64,000 nucleotides of DNA from BNWE01 sp964369545. Lineage in GTDB: Bacteria > Pseudomonadota > Alphaproteobacteria > UBA3830. How positions within the stretch are numbered: the stretch's first letter is position 1; each line of letters begins with the position of its first letter. The translations under genes were made by a program, and so were the position numbers. The notes under the pieces are model-generated. The model did no database searches. It was not told the origin of the DNA and saw only the letters and a list, made by a program, of their open reading frames with translations. Shown piece after piece: positions 35,968 to 45,212 of this stretch. Location of the stretch: NCBI GenBank assembly GCA_964369545.1, contig CAYJFA010000006.1, forward strand, positions 1 through 64,000, given 5' to 3'.

Positions 35968-36497
35968 TTTATAGTTGCAGGCGATAGCATTGTCATCATC
36001 TGTCTGCCTTCTAATTGAGGTGATCCTTCACATTTTGCGATTTCCTTCGTATCATCAATCAATCTGTTTAATAATTTTATTCCGATTTCCTGATGCGATA
36101 ATTCACGCCCTCTGAATCGCAATGTAACTTTCACTTTGTTGCCATCTTTGATAAATTTCGCAATGTTATTAAGTTTTACTTGATAGTCATGTTCGCCAAT
36201 TGACGGTGTGAATTTTACCTCTTTTACCTCGATAACTTTTTGCTTCTTTTTCGCTTCTGATTTCTTTTTTTGAAGTTCATATTTCAGTTTTCCGTAGTTT
36301 GCTATTTTGCAGACCGGTGGGACAGCTTGCGCCGCGACTTCGATCAAGTCAAGTCCAGCGTCATTAGCTATTGTTAGCGCTTCCCTTATCCCGACTACTC
36401 CTATCGGTGTTCCATTTTGATCAATTAACCTGACTTCTTGAGCAGTAATTGCTTTATTGATTCTATGTTTTTCTGCAGAATTTTGATTTTCTTCCAA
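35964..36497 (-). CDS. infC: translation initiation factor IF-3
   Basis: Binds the 30S subunit and checks the initiator tRNA–start codon pairing. The 177-residue protein has the N-domain (HRINKAITAQEVRLID) and C-domain (VKVTLRFRGRELSHQEIG). No ATG occurs before the conserved start of the protein. The best start is TTG at 36497, with GGAG seven bases upstream; a second TTG at 36509 lacks spacing. A rare start codon fits the known self-control of infC, where IF-3 discriminates against non-AUG starts (classically AUU in enterics). Confidence 0.93.
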   Translation of the reverse strand: MEENQNSAEKHRINKAITAQEVRLIDQNGTPIGVVGIREALTIANDAGLDLIEVAAQAVPPVCKIANYGKLKYELQKKKSEAKKKQKVIEVKEVKFTPSIGEHDYQVKLNNIAKFIKDGNKVKVTLRFRGRELSHQEIGIKLLNRLIDDTKEIAKCEGSPQLEGRQMMTMLSPATIK

Positions 36498-36791
36498 GCT
36501 ACACTCCAAAATATATACAATCCAGAGTAATAATTTTTACACAAAAATCAAGTTTTAAGAAAGCCAAAAAAAAGTTTTTTGTTGAGTGTGATAATTTGTA
36601 TGCATACAAAGATTAACTCAGAGACTTTTTAAATAGAATTTATAAAAAGCTTTTTATCGAGTAGGCGGTGTATCTATTTAGTATTATTAATTTTTTTTAT
36701 AGAAAATACATTATTTATTTTATTTAATATTGACTTTCTTTCTTTTTATTGATTCAAATAAGAATAGTACTTTTATAAAATGGAGCCGAGA

Positions 36792-37364
36792 ATGCGAAAT
36801 GAAAGCGCTTTGATCGCTAGAGTCTGCCATGATCTTATAACGCCATTTAATGCCATAAATTTAGGTCTTGAGGCATTTGAAATGTCTCGAGATGAGTCTT
36901 TATTGAGAAGTATAAGAGAAAGTGTTGACAAAGCGAATTCAGTAATGAAATTTACTCGAGAATTATTTTCAGATAGATCTGAAACATTTTGCTATTCTGC
37001 TTTTTCATTAAAACAATTAGTTTCGGATTTTTTAAAATTTCACAATTCTTCTTTTGAGCTGGAATCCGATATGGAAAATATAGCCAGTATCGCTGGTAAA
37101 ATTATCATGCATATGGCTGTGGTTGCGAAAGAAATAATGCCTTTCGGTGGGACTATTTTTACAAAAATAGATGATGAACTAGGGGAAATAGTAACTAAAT
37201 GTAGCGGAAAGAGTATATCTGCTCCGGAAATGTCATTTAATGGTGAGCTAAATCATAAAAATATTATTAGATATAGTTTGATGACTTTACTTAAGGAATC
37301 GGAATTTAATTTAACGATTCATCAGGAAGGAAGCGACGTTATTTTTTACAAAAAAATAACATAA
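36792..37364 (+). CDS. chpT: ChpT-like histidine phosphotransferase
   Basis: A 190-residue protein resembling ChpT, the dimeric phosphotransferase that relays phosphate from CckA to CtrA and CpdR in the alphaproteobacterial cell-cycle circuit. His13 in ARVCHDLITPFNAINLGLE is the phospho-accepting residue, and the degenerate ATPase-like C-terminal half follows. GGAG at 36782 is six bases before ATG 36792, which decides against ATG 36780. CckA and CtrA are not in the window. Confidence 0.82.
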   Translation: MRNESALIARVCHDLITPFNAINLGLEAFEMSRDESLLRSIRESVDKANSVMKFTRELFSDRSETFCYSAFSLKQLVSDFLKFHNSSFELESDMENIASIAGKIIMHMAVVAKEIMPFGGTIFTKIDDELGEIVTKCSGKSISAPEMSFNGELNHKNIIRYSLMTLLKESEFNLTIHQEGSDVIFYKKIT

Positions 37365-37507
37365 TAAATTTTATGTTTAATGCTTGTTTTTTGAATATAC
37401 GGTTTTGTTCCATCAACATAAAAAATCTTATAAGTTTCTAAGAATCGCTCAATATTTTTTTGTTGATGAATGCTTTTTTTGATGTTAAATTCATCTCTAG
37501 TATCAAT

Positions 37508-37593
37508 GCCCGTGTGGCGGAATGGTAGACGCTGCAGACTTAAAATCTGTTGACCAATCGGTCGTGGGGGTTCGAGTCCCTCCACGGGCACCA
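37508..37593 (+). tRNA. tRNA-Leu (UAA)
   Basis: Class II tRNA of 86 bases, GCCCGTG…CACGGGCACCA, anticodon loop ACTTAAAAT (anticodon TAA), long variable arm and T-loop GTTCGAGTC, encoded CCA. Confidence 0.95.
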
Positions 37594-37827
37594 TCTAAAG
37601 TTAAACTCTTAGATGTTTTAAGTAGTGTTTTGTTTATTGTAAATTGTTGTACAATATGTTGCGGTTCAGAGTTGTTGTCTATATGGAGTTTAATATGATT
37701 TCAAATATTAATAGAAAAAAATTAAAATAGCTATATTGCTTTAGCTCTTACCTGAAAAAGTTTTATATTCGCAATAACGCCGAAAATATATAAAAATGGA
37801 TTTAGTGATACAAAACATAAAAATAAT

Positions 37828-38082
37828 TTGCAGCTTCAGGATTTGGCGCCTCAGGAGTTTCAGGAAGATGAGATACGTAAGTTTGGTTCTTTGTATGTTA
37901 TTTTACTTTCAAGATATGAAAAAATAACTGATGCAATACCGAGAGCTAAACAAGATATTGATGAATGTAAAAGACCTGGATCAATACTGTATTTTGCTTA
38001 CTTTAAAACAGAAAACGGTCATATCGATTTTCTAAATACAGCAAATGAAGCTATTCGTAATTTAAATAGATCAAACTCTTGA
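37828..38082 (+). CDS. small hypothetical protein
   Basis: An 84-residue frame, acidic and helical (EIRKFGSLYVILLSRYEKIT), starting at TTG with no clear ribosome-binding site. I do not recognise it. It may be real or a fragment; upstream in-frame stops limit extension. It sits between tRNA-Leu and hslU. Confidence 0.35.
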   Translation: MQLQDLAPQEFQEDEIRKFGSLYVILLSRYEKITDAIPRAKQDIDECKRPGSILYFAYFKTENGHIDFLNTANEAIRNLNRSNS

Positions 38083-38144
38083 AATGAATAAGTAATTACT
38101 TTTTATTTTAATGTTTATTATCTTTAGTAGTCCATTGAAGAATT

Positions 38145-39452
38145 TTACAAAATAAATCTAGATAAATCTCTATGCGCTGCAAGATGCCCGACTTTTTCTA
38201 GGACGTAATTTGCATCGATTACAATTGTTTCTCCAGTTTTTTTATCTGCAGAAAAGCTTATGTCTTCAAGTAGTTTTTCGATTATTGTATGCAAACGTCT
38301 TGCTCCAATATTTTCTACGTCTTGATTGACTAACGCTGCCATTTCTGCGATTTTTCTAATTCCATCCTCCGAGAAGTCTACATTAACTGATTCCACTTGC
38401 AGAAGTGCGCAGTATTGTTTTGTTAGGCTACTTTCTGTCTCTTTTAAAATTCTAACAAAATCATCTTCGCTGAGATTGGCCAGTTCAACGCGAATTGGGA
38501 GGCGCCCTTGAAGTTCCGGTAGTAAATCAGATGGTTTAGATATATGAAATGCTCCGGACGCTATAAACAAAATGTGATCTGTTTTTACTGCTCCGTATTT
38601 TGTAGTAACTGAGCATCCTTCGATTAGCGGAAGTAAATCGCGCTGAACTCCTTCGCGGCTGATATCTGCGCCGCTTGTAGCATTTCGTGCGCAAACTTTA
38701 TCAATTTCGTCGATAAATACAATGCCATTTTGTTCCACAGCAAAAATTGCTTCTCTGATAGTTTTATCACGATCTATCAATTTTTCACTTTCTTCTTGCG
38801 CAATCAATTTGCGAGCTTCAGAAATTTTTACACTCCGTTTTTTTGTTTTTTGAATACCAAGAGCGTTATTCATCATATCCGATATATTCATCATACCGAT
38901 TTGTGCTCCAGGCATTCCTGGTATATCAAAAGACTGACTGCTAGTATTATCAATTATCGTAATTTCTATTTCTTTATCTTCAAGCTGACCGGCTTCTAGC
39001 AGATTTTTGAATTTTTCACGCGTTTCTTGACTTGCATTTTCTCCGACTAAAGCATCTATAATTATGTTTTCCGTTTTTAGTTTTGCCTGTTCTTTAAAGG
39101 ATTGCCGATGTTGCTCCTTCTTTTCGGAAACCGCGATTTCTACTAAATCTCTAATAATCTGCTCGACATCTCTTCCAACATATCCGACTTCTGTAAACTT
39201 TGTGGCTTCTATCTTTATAAAAGGAGCATCAGCAAGACGTGCGAGTCTTCTTGCTATTTCTGTTTTTCCTACTCCTGTTGGCCCTATCATAAGTATATTT
39301 TTCGGTAAAATTTCTTCTTTTAGAGGGCTAGGAACCTGTTGTCTGCGCCACCTATTGCGAAGAGCAACTGCAACCGCTTTTTTTGCTTCCATATGACCGA
39401 TAATGAAACGATCTAATTCTGATACAATTTGACTTGGTGTTAGTGATGTCAT
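38145..39452 (-). CDS. hslU: HslU, ATPase of the HslUV protease
   Basis: AAA+ unfoldase that feeds proteins into HslV. The 435-residue protein has SELDRFIIGHMEAKKAVAVA, Walker A GPTGVGKTEIARRLA, the pore loop GYVGRDVE, the I-domain insertion, Walker B IVFIDEIDK, and GARRLHTIIEKLLEDISF. hslV lies 19 bases upstream. Confidence 0.97.
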   Translation of the reverse strand: MTSLTPSQIVSELDRFIIGHMEAKKAVAVALRNRWRRQQVPSPLKEEILPKNILMIGPTGVGKTEIARRLARLADAPFIKIEATKFTEVGYVGRDVEQIIRDLVEIAVSEKKEQHRQSFKEQAKLKTENIIIDALVGENASQETREKFKNLLEAGQLEDKEIEITIIDNTSSQSFDIPGMPGAQIGMMNISDMMNNALGIQKTKKRSVKISEARKLIAQEESEKLIDRDKTIREAIFAVEQNGIVFIDEIDKVCARNATSGADISREGVQRDLLPLIEGCSVTTKYGAVKTDHILFIASGAFHISKPSDLLPELQGRLPIRVELANLSEDDFVRILKETESSLTKQYCALLQVESVNVDFSEDGIRKIAEMAALVNQDVENIGARRLHTIIEKLLEDISFSADKKTGETIVIDANYVLEKVGHLAAHRDLSRFIL

Positions 39453-39471
39453 AATTTCGATTTTCCTTTTT

Positions 39472-40005
39472 TTAGTAGTCGATTTTTTCTAAAATAATTG
39501 AATGATTCGTGTATATACATATATCAGCAGCGATTTTCATTGCTTTCAATGCAATTTCTTCTGACGATAAGTCTTGATCTATTAAAGCCCTCGCAGCGGA
39601 TAATGCAAAGTTTCCTCCTGATCCAATCGCTATTAATCCATCTTCGGGCTCGAGGACATCTCCCATTCCCGTTAAAATAAATGAATTTTTTTTATCAACG
39701 ACGGCGATCATCGCCTCTAGCTTACGCAAATACTTGTCTGTTCTCCAGTCTTTAGCCAATTCAACACATGCGCGCTGTAGTTGACTGGGATATTGATCTA
39801 GTTTTGATTCAAGGCGCTCAAACAGCGTGAAAGCATCCGCTGTTGCTCCAGCAAAACCTGTTAATATATTTCCGCATGATAGGAATCGAACCTTGCGGGC
39901 ATTTCCCTTTATTATCGAATTGCCCATTGTGACTTGCCCGTCACCGGCAATCACTACCTGATTTGCTTTTCTTACGGAAAGAATTGTTGTCCCCATCCAT
40001 GTCAT
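39472..40005 (-). CDS. hslV: HslV, peptidase of the HslUV protease
   Basis: Proteasome-beta-like threonine peptidase. The catalytic Thr should be Thr6, freed by removal of MTWMG before TTILSVRK. VVIAGDGQVTMGN, LTGFAGATADAFTLFERLE and AIGSGGNFALSAARAL are family blocks. It is 177 residues long, normal for the family, and eight bases from rsmD upstream. Confidence 0.97.
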   Translation of the reverse strand: MTWMGTTILSVRKANQVVIAGDGQVTMGNSIIKGNARKVRFLSCGNILTGFAGATADAFTLFERLESKLDQYPSQLQRACVELAKDWRTDKYLRKLEAMIAVVDKKNSFILTGMGDVLEPEDGLIAIGSGGNFALSAARALIDQDLSSEEIALKAMKIAADICIYTNHSIILEKIDY

Positions 40006-40012
40006 TATTCGT

Positions 40013-40597
40013 TTACCTTTTTTGCTTAAGGCATTTTACTATTGTAAATAAGGAATTACCAATCTTTCTTGACGATAATATATCAAAGTTAAACATATTT
40101 TGTTGAAAAATATCAAACTCACCAGGTGTTTCCATCACTAAAATCGATTTTTCAGATATCCATTTTGATTTAAAAAGGTGATTTATTGTTTTTATGATTA
40201 ATGTTGCTGATTTTTCATACGGGGGATCGAAAAAAACCAGATCTCCTACTTTTTTATCAATATTTTTTATTTTACTTATGTCAGACTGTATTATTGTGCT
40301 GAAATGTTCGATTCTTAATTTTGTTATGTTAGAACGTAGAACTGATATGGCGTTTTTATGATTATCAACAAAATACGCGTGCTTAGCTCCACGTGACAAT
40401 GATTCTATTCCAAGAGCTCCAGAACCAGCAAAGCAGTCCAAAATTATTTTGTTCTCAAAAAAACTTTCTGGTTCATGATCTGAATTTAGAGATTCCAGAA
40501 CATCAAACAGTGATTGTCTATGTCTAGATAGAGTAGGTCGTGCAATATCAGGAATATCAACATTGCGTCCCCTATACTTTCCGGAAATAATTTTCAT
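40013..40597 (-). CDS. rsmD: 16S rRNA (guanine-966-N2)-methyltransferase
   Basis: A 194-residue SAM methyltransferase: ISGKYRGRNVDIP, RPTLSRHRQSLFDVL, LDCFAGSGALGIESLSRGA, and the catalytic FFDPPYEK. Methylates G966 of 16S rRNA. It lies between suhB (40 bases) and hslV (8 bases) in one probable operon. Confidence 0.93.
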   Translation of the reverse strand: MKIISGKYRGRNVDIPDIARPTLSRHRQSLFDVLESLNSDHEPESFFENKIILDCFAGSGALGIESLSRGAKHAYFVDNHKNAISVLRSNITKLRIEHFSTIIQSDISKIKNIDKKVGDLVFFDPPYEKSATLIIKTINHLFKSKWISEKSILVMETPGEFDIFQQNMFNFDILSSRKIGNSLFTIVKCLKQKR

Positions 40598-40636
40598 TTT
40601 ATTTCATTAGTAAGGAAAAGTGGAAATAGACATTAC

Positions 40637-41428
40637 TTATTTATCAATGTTTCCAAATTTCACTGCTGCAGATATTAAATCTATGTTACACATGAGAGCA
40701 ATATCTAAATGATTACTTGTAGGATTCCCATTTTTATCAGCTACAATACCGCCTGCTTCTTTGATTAATAAAGTTCCCGCCGCGGTATCCCATTTATTAT
40801 GATTATAATCAGGAAAAAATAGAAGATCTAATCTTCCTGCTGCTAAATATGCCATATCTAGGGTTGCTGATCCGCTTCTTCTAACACTCATATCTGATAA
40901 CGAAGGTATATATCGATCACTATTAAATAACGCAGGACTTATTGAAATTAACAAACCAGAAGGTGATTTTCTACCGGATACTCTTATTTTTTTATCATTT
41001 ATATATGCTCCACATCCTTTTTCTGCCCAAAACATTTCATTTTTCACGGGATCATATGTAATGGCGGAAATAATTTCGTTATTTTTTTCAAGGGCGACAG
41101 AAATAGCCCAATGCGGAAATCCATGCATATAATTTACAGTTCCATCCAACGGATCAATGATCCACCTATATGACGGCTCTTCACCAATAATTTCTTCTGA
41201 TTCTTCAGAAAGCAATGAGTATGTAGGGCGGGCAAATAATAATTCTTCCTTCAAAATCTTATCTGCTTTTAAATCAGCGTTTGTAACAAATGACTTATTA
41301 TTTTTTACGGAAACCTGTAAGTTTTCCAGTTCACTGAAGTCTCTTAACAGTCCTTTGGATGCTTTTACAACAGCTTTCGTCATTACAGTCATTATTGATG
41401 ATTGAGTAGGTAACTTTATACTTATCAT
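40637..41428 (-). CDS. suhB: inositol-1-monophosphatase family protein
   Basis: A 263-residue Mg-dependent phosphatase: LLSEESEE (metal site 1), RWIIDPLDGTVNYMHGFPHW (metal/nucleophile block) and the C-terminal NHNKWDTAAGTLLIKEAGG. Family members dephosphorylate inositol phosphate and, in E. coli, bind rRNA transcription complexes. ATG 41428 is chosen because GGAG is six bases upstream; the longer ATG at 41440 contains that site. Confidence 0.9.
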   Translation of the reverse strand: MISIKLPTQSSIMTVMTKAVVKASKGLLRDFSELENLQVSVKNNKSFVTNADLKADKILKEELLFARPTYSLLSEESEEIIGEEPSYRWIIDPLDGTVNYMHGFPHWAISVALEKNNEIISAITYDPVKNEMFWAEKGCGAYINDKKIRVSGRKSPSGLLISISPALFNSDRYIPSLSDMSVRRSGSATLDMAYLAAGRLDLLFFPDYNHNKWDTAAGTLLIKEAGGIVADKNGNPTSNHLDIALMCNIDLISAAVKFGNIDK

Positions 41429-41532
41429 TTTCATCTCCATGTTCTGTTTTTAGAAAACAAACAAAAGCCTCAACATTGCATCAAGGTTTTTTTATTATTA
41501 ATTAAATATTAACCCGATAATATAATTGATGA

Positions 41533-41988
41533 TTAACGCTTTGAGAATTGGAAACTGCGCCTTGCTTTCATAAGACCATATTTCTTTCTTTCCACAACAC
41601 GTGCATCTCTTGTAATCATTCCTGCGGATTTCAATTGTGGACGCAATTCAGGTTCATAATTTACTAACGCACGAGTGATGCCATGACGTACTGCGCCAGC
41701 TTGCCCTGATAATCCTCCGCCGCAGACGGTACAGAAAATATCATAGCGACCTATTCTATTGACTATTGAGAAGGGTTGCAGCACAAGGGCTTGTAAAACA
41801 GGACGTGCAAAGTATTCAAATGCAGATTTCCCATTTACAACAATATTACCATTTCCTGGTTTTATCCATACACGAGCGACTGCATCTTTTCTGCGACCAG
41901 TTCCATAGGTTCTACCGGATGAATCTATTTTTGATGCGACTTCTTTTGTTTCTTCAGAAGGTTTAATTTTTTCAGGTGTAAAATGCAT
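41533..41988 (-). CDS. rpsI: 30S ribosomal protein S9
   Basis: Small-subunit protein near the P-site. The 151-residue protein has GTGRRKDAVARVWIKPGNG and GLSGQAGAVRHGITRAL, and ends with the conserved KARRSFQFSKR tail. An N-terminal extension of ~20 residues precedes the usual start. Three bases after rplM. Confidence 0.97.
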   Translation of the reverse strand: MHFTPEKIKPSEETKEVASKIDSSGRTYGTGRRKDAVARVWIKPGNGNIVVNGKSAFEYFARPVLQALVLQPFSIVNRIGRYDIFCTVCGGGLSGQAGAVRHGITRALVNYEPELRPQLKSAGMITRDARVVERKKYGLMKARRSFQFSKR

Positions 41989-41991
41989 TTA

Positions 41992-42456
41992 TTAATTCCT
42001 CTTTACATTCTTCGAATTTAAAGATGCAACATCAAAAGTTTTTGGCTGCTGAGCTGCATGCGGATGATTTTCTCCAGCATATATTTTTAAATTTCTCAAC
42101 ATTTGACGTCCCAAAGGTCCCTTAGGGAGCATACGTTCCACAGCCTTGCTGATTACTCTTCCTGGAAATTTGCTTTCTAAGCGTTCTTTCATTGTTCTTT
42201 GTTTAATACCGCCTGGATATCCAGTATGCCAATAAAAAACATCATTTTCCATTTTATTTCCGGTCAGATGGATTTTTTCAGCATTTACAACGATGACATA
42301 ATCGCCGCAGTCCATACTTGGAGTAAATTCCGGCTTGTGTTTTCCCCTCAGATGACTGGCTATTAGTGATGATAATCTGCCTAATATCAAATCCTTAGCA
42401 TCGATAATTATCCAATCCTTTTGTATCTGACCAGCTTTAAGAGAAAATGTTCTCAT
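41992..42456 (-). CDS. rplM: 50S ribosomal protein L13
   Basis: Early assembly protein of the large subunit. The 154-residue protein has WIIIDAKDLILGRLSSLIAS, CGDYVIVVNAEKI, and GRVISKAVERMLPKGPLGR. First gene of the standard rplM–rpsI pair. Confidence 0.97.
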   Translation of the reverse strand: MRTFSLKAGQIQKDWIIIDAKDLILGRLSSLIASHLRGKHKPEFTPSMDCGDYVIVVNAEKIHLTGNKMENDVFYWHTGYPGGIKQRTMKERLESKFPGRVISKAVERMLPKGPLGRQMLRNLKIYAGENHPHAAQQPKTFDVASLNSKNVKRN

Positions 42457-42527
42457 TTACAATAATTCCTCATTTTTGATGCATTTATATCATTTAAATA
42501 AAAAAGCTTCAACCCATAAATCGAATC

Positions 42528-43055
42528 TTATACGATTTTTTCAACCTGAGCAAAACCTAAATCGACATTGGTTGGTCTTCCAAAAATTGAAACAGAAACT
42601 TTTACTCGTTCTTTTTCGTAATCTACTTCTTCTATTACGCCTTGGAATGTTGTGAAAGGTCCATCGCATACAGTAACAGCATCTCCGATTTCGTAAGAAA
42701 CCGCGTGATGCGAACTAGCGGCGCTATCTTCTACTTTTTTCACTATTCTTTCAATTTCAGCATTTGAAATCGGAAGAGGTTTTCCACGTGCTCCCAAAAA
42801 TCCAGAGACTTTTGGTATGGATTTTACAAGATGCCATGTCTCATCTGTAAGAATCATTTGAACTAATATATATCCCGGGAAAAACTTTCTGTCAGTTTTT
42901 ACTCTTTCACCTTTTTTGATTTCAACAACCTCCTCTGTTGGTATCAAAATTTCACCAAACATCGAATGAAGATTATTTTTTTTTGCTTGATCGTATATTA
43001 ATTCAAGTACTCTCTTTTCGAATCCTGAATATACGTTAACAACATACCACCTCAA
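42528..43055 (-). CDS. nusG: transcription antitermination factor NusG
   Basis: Binds RNA polymerase and links it to Rho or the ribosome. The 175-residue protein has RWYVVNVYSGFEKRVLE, FFPGYILVQM, and the C-terminal KOW domain (GDAVTVCDGPFTTFQGVIEEVDY…VSIFGR). It follows secE by 12 bases; rplK and the rest of that operon are not downstream here. Confidence 0.97.
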   Translation of the reverse strand: MRWYVVNVYSGFEKRVLELIYDQAKKNNLHSMFGEILIPTEEVVEIKKGERVKTDRKFFPGYILVQMILTDETWHLVKSIPKVSGFLGARGKPLPISNAEIERIVKKVEDSAASSHHAVSYEIGDAVTVCDGPFTTFQGVIEEVDYEKERVKVSVSIFGRPTNVDLGFAQVEKIV

Positions 43056-43067
43056 GACATAATCTCC

Positions 43068-43253
43068 CTAAATATCCAAAATTTTTCGCAGACAAAAATA
43101 TACTACACTATCAGCAGCGAAAAAGTAAATCATTGCGCAAATAACCATAACAATTACAGCGGCAGTCATGCCGATCGTCTCTTTTTGCGTCGGCCACGTA
43201 ACACGTCGTAATTCCCGTCTAATTTGGCTAACAAATTCTGCCGGACTAATCAT
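43068..43253 (-). CDS. secE: preprotein translocase subunit SecE
   Basis: Small essential subunit of the SecYEG channel. The 61-residue protein has an amphipathic start with RRELRRVTWPTQKET and one membrane helix (AAVIVMVICAMIYFFAAD). ATG at 43253 is chosen because AAAGG precedes it and the upstream codons run into the tRNA gene. tRNA-Trp–secE–nusG is the common order. Confidence 0.95.
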   Translation of the reverse strand: MISPAEFVSQIRRELRRVTWPTQKETIGMTAAVIVMVICAMIYFFAADSVVYFCLRKILDI

Positions 43254-43274
43254 AATGAACCTTTCTAAATTTAT

Positions 43275-43352
43275 TGGCAGGGAAGGAGGGAATCGAACCC
43301 ACAACCTGCGGTTTTGGAGACCGCCACTCTAACCTAATTGAGCTACTCCCCT
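43275..43352 (-). tRNA. tRNA-Trp (CCA)
   Basis: Minus-strand cloverleaf AGGGGAG…CTTCCCTGCCA with anticodon loop CTCCAAA (anticodon CCA), T-loop GTTCGATTC and encoded CCA. It lies just upstream of secE, as in most bacteria. Confidence 0.93.
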
Positions 43353-43582
43353 TTATCTTCGTTATCATTATCATATTTAATACGAAACACCTGTATGACA
43401 TTGAAGAGCCAGCAATACAATATTACAACATTATAAAAAATTCAAATGTAAAATAAATGACAATTATCGCAGAATTGGCTTTTATCAATTGTACCAGGTA
43501 TTTCCAGTATAATAAAAGAAGTCTTGTTTTGGAGATTTTTACATGTTATTTAGAGATAATTAGTTTTTTATGAGGTAATTAT

Positions 43583-45142
43583 ATGAGCTTGATAAAAACT
43601 GTTACTACTGTTGGTGGATGGACTTTAGCATATCGCATCAGCAGCTTTATACGTGACATTGCTCAGTCTTCTATTCTTGGCGCTGGCTTGTTTTCGGACG
43701 TTTTTTCTCTTGCGTTTAAATTTGCAAACATTTTAAGAAAATTATTCGCTGAAGGATCGTTTAACGCCTCTTTTCTACCAATTTTTTCTAATGCTTTAAA
43801 AGATAAGGGACATGACGAGGCTCAAAAAATCGCGTCTCAGATTCTTACTTGGTTAGTGTTTTTAGTTTCATTTATTATGATTATATGTCTAATAGGATTT
43901 AGGCATATAATGCATGGGTTTTATCCTGGCATAGATCCTTCATCAGAAAAATTCGAGCATCTTATATATGTTGGACGAGTGTGTTCTCCGTATATTGCTG
44001 CATCTTTTTTAGCAGCTATGTTTGGGGGTATTTTGAATACTCTTAATAGATTTGCAATGCCTGCGGGAGCCCAATTGCTTCTGAATATCTGCGTTGTTAT
44101 GGCTCTGTTCATGGGGGCTTTATGGTTTCCAAATGCCGCATACACAATGGCATGGGCTACTTTTTTGGCGGGTGTTCTTCAGGTTGCGGTTCTATGGATA
44201 AATGTAAAATTTTGTGGATTCAGCATTGGATTTGATCTTTCTCCAATGAAGGATGAGGTTAAGGCTTTCTTCAAAAAATTGGTTTCTGGAGCGATCGGCG
44301 CTGGGATTTGGCAGCTTAACATTATAATCGATTTCATTGTTTTATCATTTTTACCTACCGGCGCTGTTTCGTATTTTTATTATACGGATCATGTTAATCA
44401 ATTTCCTATCGGAATTCTCGGAATTGCCTTTAGTACAGCGTTACTTCCACCCCTAACAAGAGCAATCCATGCTAAAGATAATGATACAGCAGAAAAGCAA
44501 ATGAACTACGGATTATTATTTGCACTAATATTCACGCTTCCTGCTGCCGCTTTGTTAATATCATTGAATGAACCAATAACTGGAGCCATTTATGGTCGAG
44601 GCAATTTCGGACCTGAGCAAGTTGCTGCCGCTGCGCCAGCATTGGCCGCTTTTGCATTTGGACTTCCTGCATATATGGCGATGAAAGTTTTTACTACAAC
44701 ATTTTTTGCGAATAAAGATACGAAAACCCCTTTAAATGGAGGAATTATTTCGATTGTTACCAACTTGCTGTTTATCGCGTTGCTTATGCCATGCATGAAG
44801 CACACAGGAATAGCTTTGGCGACTTCTCTTTCTTCCTGGTGTAACGTTATGTATTTGTTGTTTTCTTTGCGTAAGTTAGGGACTTTGAGAGTCAGCAGTA
44901 ATACGGTAAAAGAATGCTTAAAGCAGGTTTTTATTTCGGGATTAATGTTGTGTTCTATTTTTGCAATGAATATTTGTGCTGAATCACATTATATTAATGG
45001 CGGAGTAGATAGAGGCATAGCAGTACTTTCCGTTTCTGTTATGAGTATAATCGTTTTTTACATATCAGGAAAAGTACTTGGCGCATTTTCATTTCTAAAG
45101 GAAATGAAGATGATGGATAAAAAAACAGTTTCTGTAAAATAG
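43583..45142 (+). CDS. murJ: lipid II flippase MurJ
   Basis: Moves lipid II across the inner membrane for peptidoglycan synthesis. The 519-residue MOP-family protein has about 14 hydrophobic segments, FAEGSFNASFLPIFS and RVCSPYIAASFLAAMFGGILN near the start, and PIGILGIAFSTALLPPLTR in the middle. It ends at a strong terminator and converges with trkA. Confidence 0.95.
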   Translation: MSLIKTVTTVGGWTLAYRISSFIRDIAQSSILGAGLFSDVFSLAFKFANILRKLFAEGSFNASFLPIFSNALKDKGHDEAQKIASQILTWLVFLVSFIMIICLIGFRHIMHGFYPGIDPSSEKFEHLIYVGRVCSPYIAASFLAAMFGGILNTLNRFAMPAGAQLLLNICVVMALFMGALWFPNAAYTMAWATFLAGVLQVAVLWINVKFCGFSIGFDLSPMKDEVKAFFKKLVSGAIGAGIWQLNIIIDFIVLSFLPTGAVSYFYYTDHVNQFPIGILGIAFSTALLPPLTRAIHAKDNDTAEKQMNYGLLFALIFTLPAAALLISLNEPITGAIYGRGNFGPEQVAAAAPALAAFAFGLPAYMAMKVFTTTFFANKDTKTPLNGGIISIVTNLLFIALLMPCMKHTGIALATSLSSWCNVMYLLFSLRKLGTLRVSSNTVKECLKQVFISGLMLCSIFAMNICAESHYINGGVDRGIAVLSVSVMSIIVFYISGKVLGAFSFLKEMKMMDKKTVSVK

Positions 45143-45167
45143 CCTCTATTGATTATTCAGAATTTGA

Positions 45168-45205
45168 CAACCTCTTCTAATAATATAAAAGAGGTTGTTT
45201 TTTTG
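45168..45205 (+). terminator. intrinsic terminator of murJ
   Basis: CAACCTCTT (45168–45176) pairs perfectly with AAGAGGTTG (45189–45197) around a 12-base loop, followed by a run of seven T. Confidence 0.85.
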
Positions 45206-45212
45206 TTAGTCA

